From Marasmius tenuissimus (Eukaryota; Basidiomycota; Agaricomycetes; Agaricales; Marasmiaceae), in contig JAQOTA010000053.1 in the NCBI GenBank assembly GCA_029532415.1, positions 3,720,001-3,784,000 of the forward strand: a DNA stretch of 64,000 nt. Direction: 5' to 3'. Within the stretch, counting starts at the first letter, position 1, and each line of letters opens with the position of its first letter. The notes below the pieces were generated by a model that ran no database searches, was not told the DNA's origin, and saw only the letters and a list, made by a program, of their open reading frames with translations. Of the stretch, positions 1 to 11,954 are shown one piece after another. The position numbers and the translations under genes were made by a program.

Positions 1-201
1 GATAAGTCTGTGGGCCCCGCCAGAACCAACCCGCATAGGAGCTGCAACGACGGGATTGAGTGAAGGAACGATGAGAGTCAGATGGCGACGTACGCTGGGG
101 GCGACAACGAGGGGAACGTCGCTTCTCATGAAGAGGAACAGCGTATGGAGAAGGTGGTTGAGCCGCGCACGAACCTGGTGAAGTGAAGTACCTTTGAACA
201 T
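1..201 (-). CDS. UbiA-like prenyltransferase, N-terminal part (runs off left edge)
   Basis: Read on the minus strand, an ATG at 201 opens exon 94-201 (36 codons). An intron at 42-93 (GTACGT...TTGCAG) follows, then exon 1-41, which leaves the window. The peptide has a short N-terminus, then LLHTLFLFMRSDVPLVVAPS joined across the splice to LLCGLVLAGPTDL. A hydrophobic helix followed by FxRSD and a second helix is how fungal UbiA-superfamily integral-membrane prenyltransferases begin. The Asp-rich catalytic motifs would lie outside the window. A TATA-like element (reverse of 'catataag') sits about 45 nt upstream of the ATG. The family call rests on about 50 residues, so another polytopic membrane protein is possible. 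Confidence 0.5.
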   Translation of the reverse strand, partial: MFKGTSLHQVRARLNHLLHTLFLFMRSDVPLVVAPSVRRHLTLIVPSLNPVVAAPMRVGSGGAHRLI

Positions 202-1377
202 TACGGGCTGAGATCTAGTAAACCTAACTCTCAACGCGCGGCATATAAGTACAAGACGGTCGAGTCCGGCATGGAAGGATGTACAGATGGTTCTTAACCA
301 CGGTCTTGGCTCAATTTGTGGCATGGGAGCATTGGGAGGCGAACCTAAACGGCTGGATGGACATAATAGCGGAAGGATTATCTCTTCAAAGCTGTTTGCA
401 TTTCCCTGATATGTCGGTCGTGGGGTCTTGCCGTGCTATCCCCGTTCTAGAAAAAATTGCCTGGAGGGATCTCCGAACAATAGAAACTTCAGCATCAGGA
501 ATTCGAGATGTGCCCTCAAAATTCACCTTCCTACGCATGGTGTTGAAGATTCTTTGGCCCTCGATCCCGTCTGGTGTTCACAACGCCCTGATTTCTGTAT
601 AGTATAATGAGAACCGGCGGATAAACCGTCGAAATGCCTGACCACGGTGAGTGGTAGAGTGAGCCCCAAGATGATTGCCTCCACTCATGAGAATAGATCG
701 TTATTGACTGGTTCACCGGACGCTTTGTCATTTCACGGCTAAGTACTACAGCATCACCCGCGGGAAAACGAAATAGACAATAAGAGCTCACATAAGCGTA
801 ACCTGCAATCAACCGCTCGTGCTTAATGAGTATAGATGAGTAGAGCTGCCACCATTGCCGAAGAGGTAATGCAGGCCCAAAGGTCACGGACTCCTTGCCG
901 TCTCGAGGTGAAAAGACAAAAAGAAAATCAATATCATACCTGGGTTTCCCGGGTTCCAGAACACCTATCAGTGAGAAATTATCGGTGCGTGTTCAGAAAC
1001 GAACAGAAGTGGAGATGATCCTGCCATGGGGTACACCGATTGCACTTCAGGGTTGTAACCTTCAGCCTTTCCGGGTATTTGGAGGACATAAAGTATGAGA
1101 GACTGTCGTTCATCTAGTGAACCAATGTCACCAGAATGGAAAGGTTTGGAGTAAAATCATCCACTCGCCAGCAGTCGTTGCTCCTTCCAGCGGTTGCTGT
1201 GATGTGTTGATCGGTAGTAGTTCATCGGCTCATATCTCTGTTCAACACGGTCGATTTAATTCAACACACTGCCATCGCAGGTCGGTCGGACGAAAGTAGT
1301 CAACGATTTTCGATCGATAAGGTAACTGGATACAACACTTTGGGGAACGTTATTATTGATACAGATACAGAGGGAGC
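202..1377. other. Gene-poor stretch upstream of the UbiA-like gene
   Basis: Only short scattered ORFs occur and none shows a family motif or a credible exon series. I searched the minus strand for the missing catalytic half of the neighbouring cyanase (DPT-YR-YE and GDGIMSAI-type motifs) and did not find it. Confidence 0.5.
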
Positions 1378-1767
1378 CTAGACCGTTGCGTGAGCGCTGT
1401 CATGGGGCGCCTGGAGCTGGGTTAGCACCCGGAGATGAATATGGATAGATCGAGAACTAACCTGTTCAGTGATATCCAAAGCGCGAGCAAGAGCGTTAAA
1501 TTCTGCCTGCGTAGGCTTCTGTTTGCCAGTACATACTGTGGGTATGAGATCGGTCAGTCTATTCCTGCAGGACTGACGAAGTACAAACTCACCGTCGGTG
1601 ACGTGTTGCTCAGTCTGTCCAATCTTCTCTGCGATTTGGGCATATGAGAGACCTTGCAGAAGTCATCGGTGAGCAACGAGGAACATGAAACGAGGAAGTT
1701 GATAAAATTCTTCACCTTTCTTGGTCTTAGCAGCGTTCAGAGCAGCACATTGAGGATCGGGGGCCAT
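1378..1767 (-). pseudogene. Truncated cyanate hydratase (cyanase), N-terminal domain only
   Basis: Four exons join cleanly on the minus strand: 1716-1767, 1593-1652, 1462-1538 and 1378-1416. They give about 75 residues starting MAPDPQCAALNAAKTKKGLS and ending in a TAG. The segments GLSYAQIAEKIGQTEQHVTD and PTQAEFNALARALDI match the helix-turn-helix-like N-terminal domain of cyanases, and APHDSAHATV matches the linker just before the catalytic domain. The stop comes straight after that linker, so the decamer-forming C-terminal domain with the catalytic Arg, Glu and Ser is absent. An intact enzyme has about 150-160 residues and converts cyanate plus bicarbonate to ammonia and CO2. The well-preserved splice sites suggest recent truncation. 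A missed exon with unusual splice sites is possible. Confidence 0.7.
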
Positions 1768-2229
1768 GGTGAAGTTCGAGGTTTAGTTGAGGAAAGGATG
1801 GAGGTTGGTTCGATCTATTTGTACCCCACAAGGGACAAGACCGAGGTCAGCGAACCCGTGGTCGCTGATTAGATCCGCAGCATCTCATTGGATGCGACTC
1901 ATCCCAAGAAGGTCTGGTATCAGGAGGACAATTCTAGTCTTGGGTAGTTCAGTTTCATCTTGACTTTTCGCCAGCAAACGACAGATAGTCGGTCCGAGCA
2001 AGCGATAATCTGATTTCGGGAGCCAAGTTGCAGTACTAGGGTGTTAGAGACCGGCCGAGCTGAAAGATGGAGATGGGTGTGGATGTGAGCTGGTGATCAT
2101 GGGTTGCGAAGCACGAGGCCACCGAAAGCGGTAGTTTGGGTCTGTTTGCTACAAGCGTCTAAATTTTGTCTTGCAAGCGCTTGCGATCCTTCCAAGTTCT
2201 TCAAGCACCAGAACCCAACCACATCAACG
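1768..2229. promoter_or_regulatory. Divergent promoter between the cyanase remnant and RPS14
   Basis: About 460 bp separate the two outward-facing starts. The stretch just before the RPS14 ATG is pyrimidine- and CA-rich ('ccaagttcttcaagcacc'), as is common for strongly expressed fungal genes. No TATA box or clear ribosomal-protein motif was identified. Confidence 0.4.
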
Positions 2230-2956
2230 ATGGTGAGTCCCTCTGCGCATTTCTCGCCTTTAATGCATACGCATAAGCATATATTGTGTTTCATGGTGAA
2301 ATCTGGAGGCTGGAGGGAGAAATAGTGCTGGATCGAGCATTGGGCAGATGGATTACGAATTGGACAGGCTTGACTGACTGACTTTCACGTAGCCTCCCAA
2401 AAAAGTCAAGGCCCCCAAGGAAGAAACCACCGTATCCCTCGGCCCCCAGGTTGCAGAGGGTGAACTCGTCTTCGGTGTTGCCCACATCTTTGCCTCTTTC
2501 AACGACACGTTCGTCCATGTTACCGATCTCTCTGGAAAGGAAACTGTCTCTCGTGTCACTGGTGCGCAAATTACGCCTTGACTTCTGAGACATGTCGCTG
2601 ATTGAGATTCGCGCTTCATAGGCGGCATGAAGGTCAAGGCCGATCGTGACGAGTCCTCTCCTTACGCTGCCATGTTGGCTGCTCAAGACGTCGCTGCCCG
2701 ATGCCGTGAAGTCGGAATCACCGCCCTCCACATCAAGCTCCGTGCTACTGGTGGTACTGGTACCAAGACCCCTGGACCTGGTGCTCAGAGCGCTCTCCGT
2801 GCTCTCGCTCGTGCCGGTATGCGTATTGGCAGAATTGAGGATGTCACCCCCGTCCCCACCGATTGCACTAGGCGCAAGGTGAGCTATCTTTGTTGCATTG
2901 GGTATGCAGTTCTAACTGGTTTTCGCTAGGGTGGTCGCCGTGGTCGCCGTCTCTGA
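2230..2956 (+). CDS. RPS14: 40S ribosomal protein uS11 (Rps14)
   Basis: Four exons (2230-2232, 2393-2561, 2622-2878, 2930-2956) encode 151 residues. The first exon is just the ATG followed by a 160-nt intron, an arrangement seen in some ribosomal-protein genes. The sequence is near-universal for uS11: [60 protein letters not shown] and the C-terminus [11 protein letters not shown]. uS11 sits in the platform of the small subunit, near the mRNA exit and the 3' end of 18S rRNA. Length and all motifs are normal and all introns are GT-AG. Confidence 0.98.
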
Positions 2957-3398
2957 TGCGCTATCTGCGTGCCTATATCCGCTGGGTTGGATTTCCTTTG
3001 GGCTACCTTGACACCCATGGTTAACATACCGACTTGTACTTATGATATGTGAATCCATGTCGTCGCTCGACACGCAGCGGAGTTCGCATCGTACGTTTGT
3101 GCGATGTGACCTGCCCCGTGGTCTTGCCTGGCTTTGCCTCTTCACAATTTCTGTTTGAGCTCCGACGATGTTTAAGGATATGAACTAAGCACTGAGCACC
3201 TTATAGGGTCCCCGTCGGCGCGAGGTTATCTCAGGTTATCTATTCCCGTTCTGAGGATTATGAGCATGATAAATGAATCTAGGTTACCTGTGTACATCTA
3301 AGTATGTACTCCACATTATTATACGTGTGACAAATATCAACTTTCTAGTGAGCAAACACTCCGAGTACGAGTAGATTAACCAGAGGAAGTAACAACTT
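2957..3398. other. Convergent 3' region of RPS14 and LPD1
   Basis: About 440 bp between two stop codons. It should hold both 3' UTRs and polyadenylation sites. No ORF of note. Confidence 0.5.
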
Positions 3399-5409
<2,011 letters not shown>

Positions 5410-6737
5410 TGGACGCGGTGGTGGATGGATGACAAGACGGTTTTACCAGGCTCAGGCTGATGAGCAAGCTTGCAAGGTCCGGGACATGCCGACAACTCGG
5501 CGACAGAGACAAGCGCCCGTCTTTCTCCATGAGTCGGACCATGACCCACCCTTGACTCAACCCAGAACCGGGACTCGACCAGGACATTCCCAGTACTCAC
5601 CGACCACCTAAATTATTGATCAGTATCTCATAGCATGGGCTTCACTGCGAAGATGTAGTTGAAGAAGAAGGGCTCGGGCAGTTGTTGGAGTTTCTCAATT
5701 CGCCTCTTTCTCGATGTCCAGCTGCCGTATAGCTAACCGAATCACGTTGGATCGTTCAAACTCTTCAAAAATATCGAATTAGCTTTCTGACTGATTGACC
5801 CACCCCAGATTTACGGAGTGCGAGTAACGCGGTCGCACCGGGCAAGGGACAACCTATCCTGAACTCCCCCATGTGAGTACTTCGCCAATACTCTTGTAAC
5901 GCGAGCAAAACACGGCCCAAATGGTTCCTGGTTGAATAGTTTATCGAAGCGATAGATCTTGACGCCCCTTGAGTCTTGGGCCTTCTATCTTTACGCGACT
6001 GCATCATACCGCATCACGAGAATAGTCAACAACGCCGATGAAAATGCTTGGGTTCTACGGTGAGCGTCTTTTTGACACTGTGATAATCAGACCAGCACCA
6101 GTGGAATTTCGAGTATATACGGACCATAGCGGACTATGCGCTCGGATGGACAATTCCTAAAGCAACTTCCTCACTAGTCGTTCTCTATGGCCCGTCTCAC
6201 CCTGTTTTATTGAAACAATCTTTTCGGGTTCATACTGCGCTCTTCCGTCGTAAAGCTGAACCTACAAGATCTGTTTATCGGGGCCAAGCCTTCAATTTCT
6301 CTGCTGCTACATGGCAGACTTTGCAGACTACCCTCGAGCCCCAGGACTTTGACCGGTTCCCGGCACCCACCGATACGCCACCTCCAATGAATGAATCAAG
6401 ATCCCTCCGAGCGGGAACGCTCGATGTCTGCCCAGGAGCTAGTATACAGGCTCTAGGGAACACTCTGGAGCATTTTTGAAAGACTTTCTTGTTACGAAGA
6501 CTTGGCGACCACATGAACGCTCATAAACCAAGCAGAACCCAAGCACTGAGCGCGGCCAGCTCTATTCCAACACATCGCATCTCAGCCTCGGCATCTGGAC
6601 CCCACAGTCTTGGAGCAAAGCGAACCTGGCGGCTTGAGGTCCCATATAAGGCCATCACCCGGTGGTCTCTGGTTTCTTTCGTGGACCTTGTCCCCAGCTT
6701 TAACTTTCAGAAGGCAACACCTCAGCGCAACGTTAAC
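5410..6737. other. Intergenic region with the SLC1-like gene's promoter
   Basis: This is the divergent space between LPD1 and the symporter gene. A TATA-like 'tataag' at 6645-6650 lies about 90 nt before the symporter ATG. The remaining ORFs (up to about 90 codons) overlap on both strands, lack motifs and are probably chance. Confidence 0.4.
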
Positions 6738-8346
6738 ATGCAGTCCGAAAAAGAAGAGAAGGCCTCGCTCTCCTCCGATGGCAAGTCCGCGATGCCGAGG
6801 GAAACTGCGCCTCCCACCGCCTCCTTGCACGACGTTAGTGGAGAACACACGACCAGGAAGCAGCCGTGGCACCGCAAGCTGGTGAGCGAGGTAAAAAAAC
6901 CTGGCTCTGCCATTCAGATCATCATCGCAGCCGCGCTCGCGATTGCTCTTGGTCTTATCACGAAGACACAAGTTGAGGCTGCTGGGAAGACGATCCCCAC
7001 CGCGGCGCTCCAGCTGACGGGTGTGGTGGGTCAACTTTGGTTACGGGCTCTGAAGGCTGTCGGTGAGTTTTTCTTTCGCCTTCGGAAGAGAAGGGTACTA
7101 TCGTCATGTCGTTGCATTCCCACTGACACGGTGTCCTCCTAGTCCTTCCCCTCATCATCACGGCTATGATCCTTGCCGTCCAAAAACTCAAAGAGATGAC
7201 GGGTAGCGGAGCGCGCCTTGCCAAGATCTCGGTCGGATACTACGTCTGCACCACACTCATTGCTATTACCATCAGCTGCCTTATGGTTTCACTGGTCTGG
7301 ATGCGACAGTGGGAGGCAGTCGAAAACCCGGGAGACGGCGGCCAGCACACTGACAAACTCCAGAGCAAAACCTGGTACGAGTCCATTATAGCCCTTTGCG
7401 AAAGCTTCATCCCCGACAACATCTTCCGCACTTTGGCCGATAACGAACTCCTCGCCGTCCTGATCACAGCGGTGATTTTGGGTTACTTGCTGGACACCAA
7501 GTCGCCCATTGTGCGCGCCATCCGGGAAATCGAAGAGTTGGTCATGGTTGTCATCAACTGGCTGATAAAAGTGGCACCCATTGGTGTCTTCTTCCTCATC
7601 TTCTCAAACTTGCTCAAGCTCGACATCGCATCCGTGGGACAGAACCTAGGTTTGCTGATTGCCGCCGCTCTAACGGGCATGTTCCTCCATATGTTCGTCG
7701 TGACCCCCGCCATCTACTTCTTCGTGGTGCGCCAGAATCCTTACAGCCATTGGATCAAGTGCTCGCCTGCTTGGATCACAGCCTGGGGTACGGCTTCGTC
7801 GGCTGCGACATTGCCAGTCACACTGCGGGTGGTACGGGAGCGAGGGGTTCCCAATATCGTGTCCAAGTTCGCCATTCCTTTGGGTTGTTTGATCAATATG
7901 GACGGGTGAGTTCGCCTCCTTTTTATGTGCGACACGGACACCGTTTATACTTCAAACCCCACAGAACTGCTATCTACTTCCCCGTCGTCGTCGGTTTCCT
8001 CGCCGCTACTCAGAGCATTACCCTCGACCCCGGACAGTGGGCTCTCGTTGCTTTACTTGCCACACTCGCCTCCATTGGAACGACCCCGATACCCAGCGCG
8101 TCGCTCGTACTGACTGTGATGATTGCTGAGAACGTGAACGTCCCCGTCACAGGTATGTTCGGTGTGGTGCTCGCGATCGACTGGTTCTTGGACCGATTCC
8201 GAACAGCCGTCAACATTAGTAGCGACCTCTTTGGTGTGGTGGTCATCGCCAAGCTCTCGGGACTGGAGGATGACGACGAGACCCTCGACGAGGCCCGGGA
8301 ACAAGAACCTACTATGGAGGTCAGGGATGGTCCTGATCGGGTTTGA
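6738..8346 (+). CDS. SLC1/DAACS-type dicarboxylate or amino-acid:cation symporter
   Basis: Three exons (6738-7062, 7143-7905, 7965-8346) give 489 aa. The first ~55 residues are polar and cytosolic, and multiple hydrophobic helices follow. Family signatures are present in order: the re-entrant-loop motif TASSAATLPVTLRVV, the TM7 motif NMDGT (split by the second intron), the HP2 motif ASIGTTPIPSASLVL, and IDWFLDRFRTAVNISSDL near TM8. These are the substrate- and sodium-binding elements of the glutamate transporter fold, so the protein should take up C4-dicarboxylates or acidic/neutral amino acids with Na+ or H+ at a membrane. Exact substrate cannot be read from sequence. The long in-frame extension upstream lies across the TATA-like element, so I chose ATG 6738. 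Confidence 0.93.
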
Positions 8347-8738
8347 GGGGGCTTTCTTTTCTTCGTTTTCTTCGTTTATTCGCATGCAATTGGTACTTGT
8401 GGTCTAGCGTATCAGATGTAAGATGTAATATGGCAACGTATATGCTGAACTAACTTACCTGAGTTAAACCCTCGGTGCAGTCGACTCGACCATCTCGGAT
8501 CTGTAACGAATATCGTCTCACTGATGGAAGCGCTATCTGACTGCTGGAAGGTTGAAGTGGGTTTTCTCGAGTGATTTAGTTACTGACAATGGCGATTTCC
8601 GTATAGTGAAATGATATCCGATGCATTTTATTTGGGTACCTACGTACACTTGTATTCTCCGACAGGACAGTTCGTACTTCATACATTCCTTTTCTTATTC
8701 AAGTCCCTTAATCACCAATCCCATCGAGGACGGGGCTC
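8347..8738. other. Convergent 3' region, no gene seen
   Basis: About 390 bp between the symporter stop and the stop of the first AA12 gene. No supported gene. Confidence 0.5.
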
Positions 8739-11550
8739 TCAGGCGCTAGTGATTACGAAGAGCTCGCCCGTATTGTCGCTTGTCACGAACAAGCGACCTT
8801 GTGCGTCCCACGCAAGACCAACTGGGCGGAAACAACTGTCTGGGCAGGCGGTATTGTTCGAGTTGGTCATGATCCTGATTTCGGCGCTGCTACTGTTGGA
8901 CAGATGCGTTGGCTCTCCGTCGGTGAAGTTCACGAGAGAAAGGCGGTAGCCGTCGCCAGGTTGACGATTCCTATGAAGGGAGCATTCAGTCAGCATCACT
9001 ACCCGTAAACATTGCCGATAGGCGTTGGACGATAGACATACCAGCTACCGTGGAACGAGATGTAGGCCGAACTCCCATTGGGATGAATCTTGATGTCTAG
9101 CGGTGCGGTATGGCTTGGGAAAGAGATCCTTGGTGCTATACGTTCGTTTTGGCACATTTCATCCGTTATGTTGTCTGAGGGTGTACCGACAACGAATTGG
9201 GTGCCAACTGTGATGTTTGGTATCATAGAAAGAACAGAAGTGTCCCAGGCAGTGACACATAGAGGGTATCCATAATTGGCGCCACGTTCAGGGCCAATGA
9301 AGGTCAAATTACCGTGGTAATTCAGCTCCTCTGCGGGGTTGGTGTTGTGCACGTCGACTTCCGTGCGGTTGAGGTTATCGGAAGAGTTTTCAACGGACCA
9401 CTGACGGTTCCACTTTGAGCTACAAGACCTTCACAACTCTGAGAAACACTCACGATGTCGCCAGTGACAGGGTCCTCGTCAACTCCGACGCTGTTTCTAA
9501 GACCCCAGCCCAGAACTTCTCCAGAAGTATAGTTTACTGGCTCGTCTCCAATGGTTGTAAGGTTGAAAATCCGGATCTGGCTTCGTCCGGAGGCTATATC
9601 CATAGTTCCGGGATCTATGTTGGCATTGGAACCAACTGAAACCAGAAGAAGTTCTGGGATCTTGCGCGAGAGACGCAAAGTTCGGGTTACGTGGTCCGCC
9701 TGGTCGGGAATTGTGATTAGCCTTTTCGGTGTGCCTACAGTGCCCTCTGCGGCATCATATGGGTAGGCGTAAACATCAGTTTTGCTTGAGACATATAGGA
9801 TGGTGCCATCGTGGGAAATGTCAATGCCATGGTTGAGCTAGTCGCTTTAAGGTCAGTGGTGCTGATCGCTCCATGCCGTGTCAAAGTCCTTACAGTGATA
9901 TCCGGGATGAGCACCTTGCTCGACTCAACGCAAACATCGAGACCACCGTTGTCCGTCAATTTTGCATACCGAATACCGACCTCGTCCTGTTCAGCGATGA
10001 GTAGGTTTCCAAGAGGGTCGAACACCAGATGACGTGGGGCCTTCAAGCCGTTCATGACGACACGCGATTCGTAACCATCTGCCATGACAGGAGGGAAAGC
10101 TGGGTTGATCGTTTGGCAGTATTGCGCAGCGACCTGTGGCAAAATCAGAAGCGCAGCGTTCACGAGGGACACTAGTCCAGTCATGCGAGCCATTGATGAC
10201 GGCGGGAAGAAGAGGGAAGAGAGTAAACTTGAATGTTCACGCTCAGGCCCGTGAAGTCGACCGTTATTTTATACTTACGGTTGAGCCCAGCATCGCGCCA
10301 AGACAATAACGATCCCCCATTTGAATGAATGGGGTTTGTGTCTTCCATACGAAACAGCTGACTCACACGCTCGGTGGTGAGCAGGACATCTTCGGTAGTC
10401 TCTCGTTGTTCTCCCGCGTAATGAACAAGTATCCTACGTTCAGTCCTAGGGCAGATGACAGTGAGCAACGCGGGCAAGGGACTGAACGATTGACTCGAAA
10501 AGTAGACTTACATGACTGGGTATACGGATACCCCGCACCCTATATATCATAAGTACTCGAATCATACTTCACCGTTCATTCTATGTACGACCGACCCAGG
10601 GTGGAAGACAACATCAGACCTTCAAACCCGGCAGGCTGCGGAATAGCCCCTGGATATAATTCGCAACTTCTAACTTCAGATTGACTCCAGAACCTTCAAC
10701 GCCACCCATACCATTGTACTCGATAAGTGAAATCCGTTCCCAAAGTACTCCATTTGAGCTGATCCGAGTTTTGTGGCCAGCAACTCTAGCTCCGTCATTT
10801 TCTCCAATGAAACAGCGTCGGTGAGAGAATAATGACTGTTTCGTCAGGGGCCATGGCATAGTGTATGGATGAACCGCATCGGGGAATGGTGCAACGTCAA
10901 GATATCGGCAACAATGTGATGTATCCTGAAAGGGAGGGCTGTGGGGCTTCGGATTGTGCTTCGATTTCAACCAACAAGCTGAGGAAGAGTTCGAGGGATG
11001 ATTGCAGTCAGTGTGAGGCTTGAAGGCTTCCAACGCGAGTATTATTGCGAGGAATTTCCTATTGTTGAGTTTGAAACCCTGGTAGGTCCCCCAGAGACTC
11101 GAGAGTGCGTGAGCCGACTATGACATTCGGAGAGGCGAAGATGGAAGTCCAATCGGAATGAAACAGAATGGTCGACCCTTGGTATGGTCAAATTGACTTC
11201 TGGAAGAGCCTGTAATAGGGTACAGAATGGAGAAGGGTCTCGGCGGCGGAGGCGGCGGGCTCGAGCCCCTCTGTAAAGAGCTTGACAGCATGTATACGAT
11301 ATACCGTTGTGGAAGGTGAGAAGGTTGAGAATTCTCAGTCTGATGACAATGCGTTTTGGATTGATAGCCGGAGGATGCCGAACTTGGTGCTCCCCACGCC
11401 ACTGTAACTTGCAGCAAAGCTGCCGCCTCCCTCGTCTCTCCTTCTCACGCTAATGAGTGAGATAACCTCAAGTTCTGAGATGTTGACGATGAAAGTGTTG
11501 CTAGATACTTGAGAGCTGCTCACGACTGCCAAAAAACACACATAATATCA
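8720..11550. repeat. Tandem segmental duplication, copy 1 (AA12 block)
   Basis: This block is repeated head-to-tail at about 11940-14810. It includes an AA12 gene, its promoter and a decayed upstream segment. Colinear landmarks are the AA12 exons with identical lengths, the promoter around the start ATG, 'acccggc' about 450 bp upstream, and matching stretches near 11170 and 14490 ('gacccttggtatggtcaaat' versus 'gaccctgggtatggtcaaat'). Confidence 0.85.
8739..10193 (-). CDS. Secreted AA12 pyranose dehydrogenase (PQQ-type glucose/sorbosone dehydrogenase fold), copy 1
   Basis: Four exons (9894-10193, 9454-9837, 9042-9400, 8739-8970) give 424 aa. Residues 1-23 form a signal peptide ending QVAAQ. 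The body matches the glucose/sorbosone dehydrogenase six-bladed propeller: GLKAPRHLVFDPLGNLLIAE, LNHGIDISHDGTILYVSSK, EVLGWGLRNSVGVDEDP, SFPSHTAPLDIKIHPNGSSA, FHGSWNRQPGDGYRL and CFRPVGLAWDAQGRLFVTSD. Fungal members are classed as CAZy AA12, whose founding member (Coprinopsis) oxidises pyranoses using PQQ and can pass electrons to partner enzymes such as lytic polysaccharide monooxygenases. This copy has no cytochrome (AA8) or CBM1 module, unlike that protein. Many NxT/S sites fit a secreted glycoprotein. It is transcribed in the same direction as its paralogue at 11955-13411. Confidence 0.92.
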
Positions 11551-11954
11551 AAATACGATAGTATCTGTAGCTTACTCGAGGAGGTCATGGCGGTCGGAGG
11601 AGGCAACGCGTTGGCGAACGTGACAAACGCGATTGTGATTTAGAAATAGGGTACCAGTAATTCCCGAAGAGGGGAATCTACCGAGGTACACAATCGACCG
11701 TTGAGACGTTGGGAGGGCTCGCGGGCCTATAACCACTTATACGGCCTTATTCTTCATGATTCAGTCGACAGAATAGTCATTTTCAGCGCAATAAAAATGC
11801 AGTATTCCGCTTGAGTCTTTCATATGTACAGTGTTCTTAAATACGACTATTCCGTGTCTCCCCGGGATAAGGCAACTACGCACTACAAACAATCCAACTT
11901 CGAACCTGGAAAACGGCAATCATCGAGCGCAATGACAATTGGAAGTTCTCAGCT
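10194..11954. other. AA12-1 promoter plus decayed duplicated segment
   Basis: The first ~360 bp upstream of the AA12-1 ATG are the promoter, with a TATA-like 'tatatata' on the minus strand near 10545 beside a 'CCCCGC' element that resembles a carbon-catabolite repressor site (inference). From about 10600 to 11540 the sequence is homologous to 13820-14790. A minus-strand reading around 10620-10830 (GHKTRISSNGVLWERISLIE) has a recognisable counterpart in the other copy, where the frame carries a stop codon. I could not identify the family. It was probably a gene before the duplication and has since decayed in both copies. Confidence 0.5.

Noticed and set aside
531..887. 118-codon minus-strand ORF near the left edge
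   Set aside because: No family signature or splice pattern; overlaps plus-strand ORFs. It does not supply the missing cyanase catalytic domain.
6489..6737. Longer N-terminus for the symporter starting at an upstream ATG
   Set aside because: It would place translation start upstream of the TATA-like element at 6645 and adds a Ser/His-rich stretch not seen in the family.
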